A stretch of DNA of 64,000 nt from Malania oleifera (Eukaryota; Streptophyta; Magnoliopsida; Santalales; Ximeniaceae): NCBI RefSeq assembly GCF_029873635.1, contig NC_080420.1, positions 122,644,719 to 122,708,718 of the forward strand, given 5' to 3'. Within the stretch, counting starts at the first letter, position 1. Each line of letters opens with the position of its first letter. The notes beneath the pieces were generated by a model. That model did no database searches. It had not been told where the DNA came from and was given only the letters and a program-made list of their open reading frames with translations. Positions 48,009 through 59,937 of the stretch are shown piece by piece. The translations under genes were made by a program, and so were the position numbers.

Positions 48009-49979
48009 CTATATGTCGTGTATCAAGGAATCGAAATCAGGAAAATACCCAGCCTCTTTCATATGTTGAACCAGAATCTCTAGCACTCCATAGACCCATT
48101 CTATATGGGAACCCACCTTATCTCCAACAACAAAACTACAAACATGATTCTTTACTTCAACCCAACTCCTTCCAACTTCTTTCTTACTCCCCATTCCTCT
48201 CAATTGCTTCCTCATATTTGCAAATTCCGTCCACTTACCATCAGCAGCATAGATATTTGATAAGAGAACATAAGTCCCTGACATGTTTGGCCTCAAATCC
48301 AATATATTCTTAGCTGCCAGTTTACCCAAATTTGGCACCTTATGTGCTTTGCAAGCTCCAAGAAATGCACCCCAAACAGACTCATCAGGCTTAAATGGCA
48401 TGCTTTCTATCAGTTCATAAGCCTCCTCAACCCTCCCAGCACGTCCTAGCAAATCCACAACACATCCATAAATCTCCTGATTTGGGGTAACATTATAATC
48501 AGCCACCATTGATTTAAAATACCCCAAACCTTCGTCTACTAGTCCAGCATGGCTACAAGCACTCAATACTGCCATAAACACAATCCGATCAGGTTTCGTG
48601 CCAGAGCCGATCATCTCATCAAACAATTCAACAGCTTCTTTTCCATATCCATGCATCCCATATCCAATCATCATAGAAGTCCAAGAAACCAAATCTCTAC
48701 AAGCCATCTCACCAAAAATTTTGCATGAATCAGCTATTTTCCCACACTTGGCATACATGTCTATAAGGGCGTTAGACAATGCCATGTTACCATCAAAGCC
48801 TCTTCGAACAATCCCTCCATGAACTTGCTGTCCACAATGCAAAACTGCCATATTAGCACAGGCAGCCATGACACTGGTATATGTGAAGCAATTTGGAGTG
48901 AAGCCTTCGGACTCCATTAGCGAAAATATGTAAAGGGACTCACAAGAGTTCAATCTTTCATAACCAGAGATTAAGGTGTTCCACGTAATCAAATCTCTCT
49001 GAGTCATTTCATGGAAGTATTTATTTGCTTCATATAAACAACCGCATTTGCAATACATATCTAGTATAGAATTCATAACAGGAAGATCAGATTCAAACCC
49101 TTGTTTAGTAACCGCCGCATACATTTGTTTGCCCAAGGCATGGGAGCCAATCAAGCCACAAGCTCTAACTGCAATTGAAAAGCTAAATGGACTCACCTCT
49201 GCTTCCTCCTGTTTCCAAGAAACAAGCTAGAGTATATAAATGTGCATACTCACATCTGCAAACAAAAATCTGCCTCATAGAACTACAAAAAGCAATCTTG
49301 TTACACAAAAAATCTTATCATTTAAATACTTATAAGTGTCTAACCAAGAACTCAATCTTTTTCAAGAACTTACCCTTAGCATTTGCCGAAAAACTCGAAG
49401 CCCGCTATAGGCATCACCTCTATGAGTGTACCTAGTTATCAGTGTGGTCCAAGATACCGCATTCTTCACATGGATATGCCGAAAAACCATGCAGGCATCC
49501 TCCATAGTAACACAACAAGTAGCATACATATCCATGAGCGCATTATCCACGTAAATACAGCCTTCCAGGCCACACTTAATGGCCAACCCATGAACTAATG
49601 CTCCATGCGAAAGAGACCCCATGCTCTTGCAGGCCTTGAGGACACTAGATATGGTATAAGCATTTGGGTTCATCCCCACGCCTGCCATCTCACAGAACAC
49701 AGCCCATGCACGGCTGTGCTGGTTGCAAGACGTGTAGCCAGCAACCATGGCTGTCCATGCAACAACATCTCTTTCAGGCATTTCATCGAACAGTGTGCGT
49801 GCGGCCCTACCCAACCCTTTTTCAAAGTATGACTTGATAAGATTGGTGGCTAACATGGAGGGACTCTTCGGAAGAAATGGTGGGTTTATGTGAGCGACAC
49901 AGTTCTGGGTGAGTGAGTTCAGGACTATTGGAGGGATGGGTCGTACATGAGGTGGCCATAGTAGTGTTCTGGTACTCAT
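48009..49979 (-). CDS. PGN: PLS-class pentatricopeptide repeat protein, PGN-like
   Basis: Two exons on the minus strand: 49979-49374 and 49208-48009. The intron has a strong donor (gtaagt) and acceptor (aaacag) and keeps frame, giving 601 residues. The protein is a run of P, L and S repeats (for example DVVAWTAMVAGY, DLITWNTLISGY, DLVSWTSMMIGYGMHG) followed by E/E+ motifs and no DYW domain, ending GYFPDFDSLIHDI. Length and wording match, as I recall it, Arabidopsis PGN (At1g56570, about 611 residues), an organellar PPR tied to salt, ABA and pathogen responses; PLS proteins usually act in RNA editing. No clear targeting peptide can be proven by eye, but the first 30 residues lack acidic residues. 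The neighbouring invertase gene supports orthology. Confidence 0.9.
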
Positions 49980-51588
49980 CTCTACTGAACAAAGCCTGAA
50001 ACCAGTAAAAATGGTAATTTACACATTTTTGAATTCGAACATTTAATCAACAGTTTGATTATCATACAATAACTAATAGCGAAGTTTTTAATGTTCATAG
50101 GTAGTCAACAAAGAAAGGCATGGATATCAACCCCACGCCGCCACGCGAGTGCTCTGCAGTTTTGTCGCTCGTAGAACATTAGAATGGCATTTGTGAAAAG
50201 GCAAATCCGGAAAGGAGGGTAACAAAAAACCTCTCTTCTTATCTTGCTTGGTAAGGTGAAATTTTTGAGAAGAGAAAGACGGTAGATTAAAGTGAGTCTT
50301 TGCGGCTCTTCAAGAAGGTGAGAAAATGGATATTAAAAAGTATTTGCAATTATTATTTTTTTATTTTTTTTTCAAACAGTTGTTACACTTACCATCAAAA
50401 ATCACATTTTTATTTACCTATGTTTTATATAATTATACCATACACATAGTATTATAATATACAAATTTATTTAAGCCTAATAAAATAATGTGAAATTTAC
50501 ATTATTGGAGTCTATACCAAATTATATTTCTTTTGTACAGGTCTGAGTTCTAATCAATTAATGAGACAACTCGAGTTGAATTCTAAATTTTATGTAAAAC
50601 AATCGTTCTGAACAAGTCTTTCTCCTACCAAATACAGTGTGCGTATTTTTTCTTTTATTAAAATAGAATTTGTTTCTTAAATATATTTTATAAGATATTT
50701 TGCTCGAACTTCAACTTTGAATTTAAAATCAAACCTTGGTGCGAAATTAGCCTTCAACTTTTTTATATAATTTTTAACTTAATATATCGTTCCTGGGTTA
50801 ATATTATACAAACAGGGAGTCCTCGTAACATTGTACGAATGTTTGTGCAACATTAATTATACACAAAATGTGAAAGCACACAAAGTGAACTCATTACACC
50901 ACCCGTTCACAAATCAAATACAAAATATATAGTAAGCGATCAGTGTCATGAAGCAACATAAATCATCTAACCCCACCCCCATAAAAAAGCATGCTTTTAG
51001 TGGAGAATTAGTCTAATCAATGAATTTTACAAAGATTGATGAACATTCATCCTCTTCAAAAAATTTTAAGCAATTCTTACTCCAACGCAGGAAATTATCT
51101 TAATGTTTGCCGAGTCATACTCCCCCTTTTCCTCTTAAGGAATTAGTTAACATAAAGAATAAACCCTACACTACTAGTTAAATGAGCACAAGATAAGTGG
51201 TCATAGAAAAGTAGAGAACATGAACCTAAACAAACAAGAAAAATGGGTATACATATAGAAACTAGAAAAAAATCAGCATCATGTCCTTAAAAAAATTTGA
51301 GAATTAATAAGATATTGTAATAATTGTTACACAATATACATCTGTAGACAGGGGCTGAGCCATACTACCATTTCTAAGGCTCTCATAGCAGTCACTTTAG
51401 ACTTGGAATAATCAGATGAAAAACCTACAGCTATTGTACACTTGTAATGTAAAAAACCTTTATTGTTACATTTTCATGCTAAAAATTGCTCTTCAAATTC
51501 TTTGTTACTCTATCGTATACTTGTTGCTGTACAGTAAAAAGAGGCAAGGCACTTTTGCCTTACGAAAAAATGGCTTCATATTTAGCAG
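49980..51588. other. Intergenic DNA between PGN and the invertase gene
   Basis: AT-rich. The right part must hold the invertase 3' UTR and the left part the PGN promoter and 5' UTR. No element ends or further genes seen. Confidence 0.5.
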
Positions 51589-54500
51589 CTACACTAGAAT
51601 TTGCGACTTAGCAGCACCACGGGAGCATTTTATCCGGCCAGTTTTGTTAAGTGCGCACACGCAGGTCTCAAGAAGCTCGTAATCCTCCTCCCAGAACAAC
51701 AAGGATGCCATTTCTGGGTTCTCCACCAGGATTTTAGATGTCAAAAAACCAGCAATTGTCCATGTTTGAAAGAGTCGGGCTTGCTTTCCAATGAATTTCC
51801 CATTCCGGGTGTCATAATATTCAGGCCAATGATCAGCAGGAAGCCTCTTCTCAGCCAAAGCAACGGCCTTTCTGGCTAGTTCTAATCTGCCCATCTTAAG
51901 GCATGCCAACGTGAACTGAAAATACAAAAGACAGTATGAGAAATGCCACAAAAACATAAGAAGGAAAGTAGAACCTGTGAATGCCTGCAAAGCTACTCAA
52001 TTTGAGGAAGGATCCAATTTGTTGAGCATTTCTCAAAACATATAATCTATAATCCAATCCATGCTTACCTGCCATAGAAGTGTTGGCCAAGATCCACCAT
52101 TGTGATACGACCAAGGCCTACAAGTCAACATGAAAAAATTTAGCAGCCACAAAACTACGCAGACAGGACGAGTGCACCTGCTTTTGTACATGCACGCACA
52201 CGCATATAAGAGAGAGACAGAGAGAAAGAGAGATTGTCTTCAAAACTCACGTATTCTTTGGGTCACTACCAGTGATTATACGCCAATCCTCATTTTTCAA
52301 AGCTGGGTAAGATATCTTCAAAGGCATAAAGCCCCCAAGATCATCCCATTTGGCTTCAATCAAGTTCAAAATAGCCTCATTTTGTTTTGGAGTGCCCAAA
52401 GATGAAATAATAGACCAAAGGTTTCCAAGTGTAAAAAACCTAAAATCCATGTGAGCTGGCTGTAGATTTCCAATCATATAACCACCAGCCTCTGGAATCC
52501 AGTCCATCAGCCAAGCAGGAATCTGCTCTGGATAGATATTGAACTTGTTGATGGCATCTGTGGAGTATTCCTCTGTCTTATATCGATAGATTTCATTTAT
52601 CTTTTTCATGTCCACCCAATAATATTCTCTTATGTGAAATGACAAGGCACTAAGTCTGTTGTTGATTGCCCTCACTAAATTCTTGGATGAATCATTAACA
52701 GTGAGCATCTCACGGGAGCAACGCAGAGCTGAGTAGAATAAGGCCTGCAAAATCAAACTTGTTACACATAAGATGAAGCAAAAAGAAGGTAACATAAATA
52801 CAATTGAAATATTAAATACAATTGAAATATAATGCAATACCATGCTTACAAAATAAACACCAGGCCAAAAAGCTCTTGCAGAATTCAATTATTCAACTTT
52901 ACCAAAAAATAGACACCAAAAGCATTCAACCTATCAAAAGCATTCAGCCTATCACATCTTAAAGAGACTAACAAATGGACATTGGATCATCCTCCTCCTT
53001 TTAGCAGCCAGTGTCAGACCATCAGAAATGCAGTGAACACTTCAAGATGTTGGTAATATAGAGTAACTCATCAAATGGCAAATCGGAGAAGGAAGCATAA
53101 AGGTCAATTGCTTATTTCATGAGGTAGAATGGTAGATATCCATAGAATATAGCAGTTAAATTAAAATATCACTGAAATATCTTCACGTTACTTCATTGGG
53201 AAAACAGAGCACATATGACTAGATTGCAGGTAAAAAGCTCACACATGCGACAAAAATATTTCAATAACTTAAAAGTTCTGAGTATATTCACTTGGATCTC
53301 AAGCGGGTGACCATGAATCCCCATCCGTCGGTCTATCATGCAGGATCCATCAGTGACTAGCAGAGAAGGAAACATATCAAATCCATCAGTTAAACATAAG
53401 TTCAGGATCAGTTTTATGCCAGTCTGCACATCAACCCTTTCTTGTAATGTATAGTCACCAGTGATCTTTCCATAAGCCCTCAATAAGATTATCCACCACA
53501 AACCTATCAAATAATCACAATAAAGACACTTCAGGATATTTAAATGAGCTGCAAATAATTTTAGGGGAAAAGTAATTGCATATGAAGCAATTCAAGCACA
53601 AAAGGGACAATCTAGTGTAGAAGAAATAGACACCAATAAAAATTAAACAATTCCAAATCTTGACCTCATATGTCATCTGCATGTGACTTCCTAATTCAAA
53701 TAACCTATTGGTACTAGCTAATTGTTTGTACCATATTTTAAAATTTAAAATTAAAATGCACTAACCAGAATCAACAGGAGCAACACGGCCAATGGCTGAG
53801 TCACCAAAATCTGGATCCAAGACTTCTTCAAATGTTCCATTATTGCCATCAAGAGGCACAGTTCTAACTTTGAAACTTGCTGGCATTAACCCCTGTCCTG
53901 GGCTGTAGCAGTCCACTGTCTTCTCCCAACTCTATTTAGGAAAAATTAAAATAGAAAGGGAAATTTTTTAAGAATACATTTACCAAATCAACATTATCAG
54001 AAGGCCATGCATTGCAAGAATTGCATTAGAAATTATAATTAGCTGTAAAAATGGGAAAATGAGGCATTGGACCATTTGAGGATATGCATAAATAATAATA
54101 GCAATATATTGTGGTCTGCTACATCCCAGGAAAGCATTTGAGGAAAATAGGAAAGCAAGATGTAGCTTTTCCTGGTAACAAAGAAGGATACTATTGTGGC
54201 AAAAAAATTATGCAAACACCCACTTGAAATATACTCATTGAACAAAATTTCTCAAAAGGAATTCAAGATTACAACCTGTGGGTGCTTATGGGGGAATCTG
54301 AAGGTCATTCATGTGGGGAACTCTGTCAACTACAAATCACAAACAAATGCACAACGTTGGGCTGAAAAATATCATCATCAGGAATGCAAAATTGTGACAA
54401 CGAAGAATGGTGGTTCTTATAGGAAGTTGGGAATGGCATTAATTAAAATTCACACAAAAAAAATGCTATAATAAAAACAACAAAAAGAGAGAGAAGTAAC

Positions 54501-55804
54501 TGGAATGATTTCACTTTCACAACTGTTCAAAATAGCCCTTCAAAAATTCAAAATGTTACCTTTCAAAGGTAATTTTCAGATGTAAATGTGAAAGGTCATT
54601 AAACAATTTGGCTTCGTGATGTTATGGTTTTTTATTGTGTGGGTTGAGGATGGGCTACGGAACATGGACACTCCTAAACCCCTTGTCCCTTGAGTGCCCC
54701 TAACACCAATACACCTCTAACGCAAACCAAATTGTGTCTGAAAATAAATGCTTATAATTCATCTTTAATTTATTTTATGCAAATATCTACATCGAGAAGG
54801 GAGAAAATCTTTACTAAATATGCCTAGATACATTTTCTAAAATAAATTTGTAGACATATCCCAATCATGTGCTGTAATTTCAAAAAACTTGTTGCTTGTG
54901 TATCAAGATGATGATTCTGAATTTTATTTTCTTGGGTTGTTGGGGCAGGAGGGGAGTGTTGGGGTAGGAATAAGCTTTAAAAATAAAACAAATAAAATAT
55001 TACAATGAGATAAAGGAGAAGGTGAATCACCTGCAATTGCAAGGTATGGAGGAGGAAGTTCCTCACAATCTCTCCTTCTCCCTTGAGCAAGAAAGCAAGC
55101 CCTGAAGGCACAAAATCACGAATAAAAACTTGATCATAATTAAGTGGTTGCTTGTCACAAGGGTCATTCGCCGCAACAGTCCCCACTGGGCTTCCACAAT
55201 AATTTACAACTGCACCCTGCACCAACCTCCACGCCTCCTTCTCAATCTTTGATTCCTCCCTCCTCTTAGGATTCAAATTCTCCACACTTACATTTAGAGT
55301 TCCCAAATTTTCCACATTTGCACTCTTCCCATCACTCAGCGTCCTATCTTCTTCTTCACTCTTTATGTTTTCATCCCTATCTAGTCTTTCAACAACCAAA
55401 GGCTTCACATTCACCCCACCCTGAACATAAATCCTCTCAAAGTTCTTGTCATTGACCCGAGACTCCACCGATGTCGAAAAACTCCGAACATCCGATGCAA
55501 CACAAGAAATCACAGGAACCCACCTTCCCACACTAACCCTAAAATTAGAACAGCTGCTGAAACAAACCCTGGAGCAGTCAATCGCACCCGGCATACAAAA
55601 TGCCACCTGGGTCTTATCGATTATGCCTCGAAACCCCGACATTTGAAAAGGGCATGCACTAGATTTATGATAACTGTTGAAATTATGACGAAAAGCCGAA
55701 AAATGATGGCATTTCGGAGGTGGAAACAGCGAGTTTCGGCGTGCGAGGAGGATTCTACAGGAGGGTTTCATGGCACAATTACAGATAAAAGTGATTTTGT
55801 GCAT
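51589..55804 (-). CDS. INVA: Alkaline/neutral invertase (GH100), organelle-targeted type
   Basis: Six exons on the minus strand: 55804-55031, 53931-53766, 53503-53292, 52744-52251, 52117-52069, 51915-51589. All borders are GT/AG and in frame, giving 673 residues, normal for the long (targeted) class. It hydrolyses sucrose to glucose and fructose at neutral to alkaline pH. The first 190 or so residues are variable and Ser/Arg-rich, fitting a transit peptide. The GH100 domain starts near residue 190 ([20 protein letters not shown]), with the catalytic-site segment [11 protein letters not shown] near 224-234, and ends in [11 protein letters not shown]. Exon 5 is only 49 bases and encodes the conserved [16 protein letters not shown]. 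Start at 55804 is chosen because relatives begin with a similar short leader; an inner Met at 55771 is possible. It sits beside PGN, as At1g56560 does in Arabidopsis. Confidence 0.93.
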
Positions 55805-56084
55805 AACAAAGAATCGAAATTATTACTCCAGCCAAAAAAAAAAGAAAAAAGAAAATAGATGTGCCTGTGTTTACAGCTATATTGATGATCTTGAACTTTT
55901 CTTCGCGAACAGAGATTGAGTCAGTGATAAATATACAAATGAGAAATTGATGAACTTACAGACAGCAATAGTTGACGAGAGATGAAGATGAATTTGCGTT
56001 CAAAGGAACAGGAAATAAAAATTAACTAAAATAGTTTGAGAGATTGGCTGCCGGGAATAGGTCACAAGTTGAGGAGTGCCTTCT

Positions 56085-56093
56085 GATTTATAG
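56085..56093 (-). promoter_or_regulatory. Candidate TATA box of the invertase gene
   Basis: The minus strand reads actataaat about 280 bases upstream of the chosen start codon, leaving a 5' leader of about 250 bases. No other good TATA motif lies closer. Confidence 0.4.
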
Positions 56094-56437
56094 TATAACG
56101 GTGGGAGGAGAGAGCGTGCTGGTTGGACGAAGGAAGTTAAATTTGACAAGTCAAATACCCATAATACCCTTCACAAATTAAAATTTCCCCTTTCCCTATT
56201 TATGACTAACGGTCCTCTTTTATTTAAAAATATAAAAAAAAAAAAAGAGTAAAAAGTGTAATTAATGCAATTTTTCAGACCAAATGCTTGTCTGAAATTT
56301 AGTAAAAAATTATAAGAAATGAATAAAAAGCATATAATTATATTTAAAATTGATTTCACGCCAGTAAAAGCATTTTTTCAAAGTAGAAATAATCACTAAT
56401 TGTACCTTCTCCAAAATTACTATATTGTGAGTTTGTG

Positions 56438-57695
56438 TGTTGTTACAAAATTTGAACAATATGAAATATATGAATCAGTTGCTTGATAATAAAGAGTGTA
56501 ATGCAGTTAAAAACGTAAGAAAGAGAGTATGAAATAATATTGCTTGTTGTATATTGTTGTAATATACTAAGTTTTTTTATAAAATAACATATTGACTAAA
56601 ATCAATAATAAAATCAAATGAAATTACAAATTGAATGGAGATCTGCGAGACGATTTCTGATGACGATAATGAATTTGATGGCAATGGTGATTTGTTCGCA
56701 TTGGAATCTTTGGGTTCAAAAGTTCAGTTGGGTGGTTCCAATGGAATTGCTGCTGTTTGTCCTAGTTATGGTGTGGATGTTCAAATGATTGAGCTCCTGG
56801 TGCTTGACAGACAAAATGACACCATGGAGTTGGGTTATGCTGTTGCTACCATTGTGCAGTTTCTATGTATTCTGAATGGAGCTGTTGGATTTCCTACAAG
56901 CTGTGTTTGCAGTTTTGGATTTCTTGCAGGTTGTGTGTTGTTGTTGTATTTATGCAGTTTATGATTTCTTGCAAACTGTGTCATGAATTATTTGACATAG
57001 TCATGATCAAGGATTGGGCAAGAAAACCTCTCAAGAAATTCCCACAAACGGCGTCAACTGTTGCAGCAAAAAATTGAACGACTTTCACGAATCAATCCCT
57101 TAATCACGATCACTTGAAAAGAAACAAATAAGAAGGGCTCAGATGTACTCCGGTGGATCACTCTGATACCTAAGTAAAGGATTTGCTTGAAAGGTTTTTA
57201 TGCAATAGTTGAATAAGTTAGGATGAGATGTCCTTTTTGTAGTGCTCCCCTTTTATATTGGTGAGATTTGACGCTTATGAGATTTGCCATTTATGAGCAT
57301 GTTTATGGCACTTGACATGAATCCCTCTAGTTATTACAACGTTGGCGTATATCGCTCTAGTTATCATGACGCTGACATCAATTACTTTGATCGAACAATT
57401 GACTTGAGTGGTAACTACCCTCATCAATGCTAGACTCTAGTCTCCTCTTGATTTATGTAGGTGAAATATTTGGGATATATCATGCGTTGTTACAAAATCT
57501 GAGCAATATGAAATATATGAATCGGTTTGCTCGATCATAAAGAGTGTAACGTAGTTAAAAACGTAAGAAAGAAAGTATAGAATAATATTGCTTGCTGTAT
57601 ATTTGATAGAGTTGCGATATACTTAGGTGTTTTTTTTTGTAGAATAAAATACTGACAAAAATCAATAATAAAATAAAATCAAACTAAAAATTTGT
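56438..57695. repeat. Direct-repeat cassette of unknown type with a short ORF
   Basis: 56438-56620 and 57484-57695 are direct repeats (tgttacaaaat, caatatgaaatatatgaatc, agagtgtaa, aaaacgtaagaaag, atcaataataaaat in the same order), diverged by roughly 15-20% by eye. They enclose about 860 bases. The enclosed DNA has a plus-strand ORF (56635-56964, 109 residues) with an acidic start and a hydrophobic end that I do not recognise, and ctctgatacc at 57160-57169 (minus ggtatcagag), which could be a primer site of a small LTR element. This may be an old TRIM-like or LTR fragment that captured gene sequence, or a plain duplication. Confidence 0.5.
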
Positions 57696-58570
57696 CATTA
57701 TAAACTTTTAAGTGAATGAAAGTTGATTTAGAAAATTTGTGTATAATATTAACATTCAGTATTTGTAAGTCATAAAAAAATATTCTTTCAATCATAATAA
57801 ATATAATGACTGTAACCATAAATTTTAATTTAAAATATTCTCAACAATGTTTGACCCATATTATTTACTAATTATTATTAAAATATTTAAATTTTCCCAT
57901 TATGATACTAATAAAACAAATTTTTCTACACAAATATTTACGGGATAGAGCAACTAAATAAAAAAATTTGTCTGAATGTTATAATCATTGATTTATTTTA
58001 TTTTTAGTATGTCATTTTATGTACAAAAAAATTTACTCGTATTTTAAAATGCAAAGATATCTTATCTTTATTTTGACATTACATAATATATCTATATATT
58101 TTATTTTTTAAATATTTTATTTAAGAAGCAAAAGGCAAAATATACTTTGCCTACGAAAAGGAGGATTAAATGATTTGAGTTTTTATAAATTTATAAAAGC
58201 TTTTCTATTTTTTGGATTTTCAGTTGTACAACTTTTCGTGGACGTCAAGATTTCCATTTTATTTTATTTTATTTTTTTTCTTTGTGGTGGTGGAATAATT
58301 CGTAGCATGCATTGTGTTGCACGTGCGCAGGCAAAGGTCACATAAGAGTCGATGACGTGTATTTTAGGTGGGTGTGTTGCTGGCTTGTTGTATAGATAAC
58401 AACCCAGTTGTTTTCACCATCTGGGAGGCTGCCACGTGTCAATGTGATGCTTGAAATTTGTCGCAGTTTTTGAGGGTTGAAAGAGAATACTATTTTTTTA
58501 AAAAATTATTGAAAATAAAAACACGTAAAATGTTTGCCTTCATATTTAAGCAGTCATTGAATTTAGAATT
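57696..58570. other. Intergenic DNA, nothing recognised
   Basis: Strongly AT-rich up to 58200, then mixed. No ORF of note and no element ends. Confidence 0.45.
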
Positions 58571-58738
58571 ATATATTTTTGGGATTACGTATCGGATTTT
58601 CACTTGTCCGTTTTACGGTTCACGTGACTATTCATAATATTATATTTTTGCGGAAACGAACTTGAGAGGGTTTGAACACCTGATCTTATGAGAGGCACTC
58701 CCGTAACCCACACTACCACTTGAATCACACCCTGAGGG
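58571..58738 (-). mobile_element. tRNA-derived SINE, minus strand
   Basis: The minus strand starts ccctcagggtgtgattcaag and continues tgggttacgggagtgcctc, matching the SINE at 22175-22387. Its tail is the tatatattttt side at 58571-58580. The middle is shortened relative to that copy. No clean target duplication; attgaattt occurs near both flanks. Confidence 0.8.
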
Positions 58739-59224
58739 TGAATTTGTATTGAATTTGGATAAGGTGTAATATAATATTATATTAAAATTTATCCAAATTC
58801 AAATCTAAGATTTGAAATCCATACTTCCAAACACGGTATGCGTTTTTGCAAAATCTTTGGGTGAAAGGGAGGTTTCTTAAAAAAAATTTAAATTTCATGA
58901 GAAGTTCGTGTCATTTGGCTAAAGTTTATAGGAAACTGTTACGAATTCCACATCACATGTGTAATAGGGAGATCTTAAGTTTATAAGATTTGTTTACACT
59001 CCAATTATATGAGACTTCTTTTATAGAACAAACCCATTTGACCAATGAGTCAAAGTAGACAATATCTCATAAGAGTAGGGGCCAAGACCATTGCCTTCGA
59101 TTCACACTTCAATTATACAAGACACATTTTTATAAGACAACATAATAAAAATAAATAAACAAAATTGTCTTTGAAACTCAATAAATATATGATCATTGTA
59201 ACATACAAAATAATAAAATGATAA
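58739..59224. other. Intergenic DNA, nothing recognised
   Basis: AT-rich, without ORFs or repeat ends, running up to the LTR start at 59225. Confidence 0.4.
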
Positions 59225-59330
59225 TGTAACGTCCTAGAAAATTAAAATGCGTGGAAGTGTAAATAAAAATAAATTAATTAAATAATTATTATTAATTAAA
59301 TAATATAATATAATATATTAATATCATATA

Positions 59331-59361
<31 letters not shown>

Positions 59362-59400
59362 TGTAACGACCTCAAAATTCTTATCATTTTGCATCATATA

Positions 59401-59442
<42 letters not shown>

Positions 59443-59898
59443 TAATAACCAGTCCTACGCAGCGGAAACATAAATCATAAAACCATTTATACATAAACTG
59501 TACAATACCAGATTCCAGAATATACAGACCATACAAAATGCCCCTCAAGTATCATCTATCCTAAAAACATACACTACTCTGACAGAAACTCATCCTATAA
59601 CCAGGGTGATATGGGCTACACTCTATCCGCGAGCCTGATCTGCTCGCCTAACTGGCTCACCTGAAAAATGGTAAAATAATGGGGTGAGTCGATGCTCAGT
59701 AAGTGGAAATATGCTATTACTAGTGTGTGGCAACTAAGTTAAAAGTACTTTAAAAATAATAATAACTGAACTGCAATGAAATAAATCATCTGTAAGACAT
59801 ATCTTTCTTTCACAATTTAAAACATATCGTATCGTCTGTTTTTCTACTTTTCATACTGATAATATATCATACTATACTCATCATATACTGTAAAACTG

Positions 59899-59937
<39 letters not shown>

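Noticed and set aside
48598-48822. Plus-strand ORF inside the PPR gene
   Set aside because: Antisense shadow of conserved PPR repeats.
54196-54471. A 91-residue ORF opposite the invertase gene
   Set aside because: It lies in the first invertase intron, on the other strand, with no recognisable motif.
55446-55858. Plus-strand ORFs across the start of the invertase gene
   Set aside because: They are antisense shadows of the invertase first exon, which has clear family similarity.
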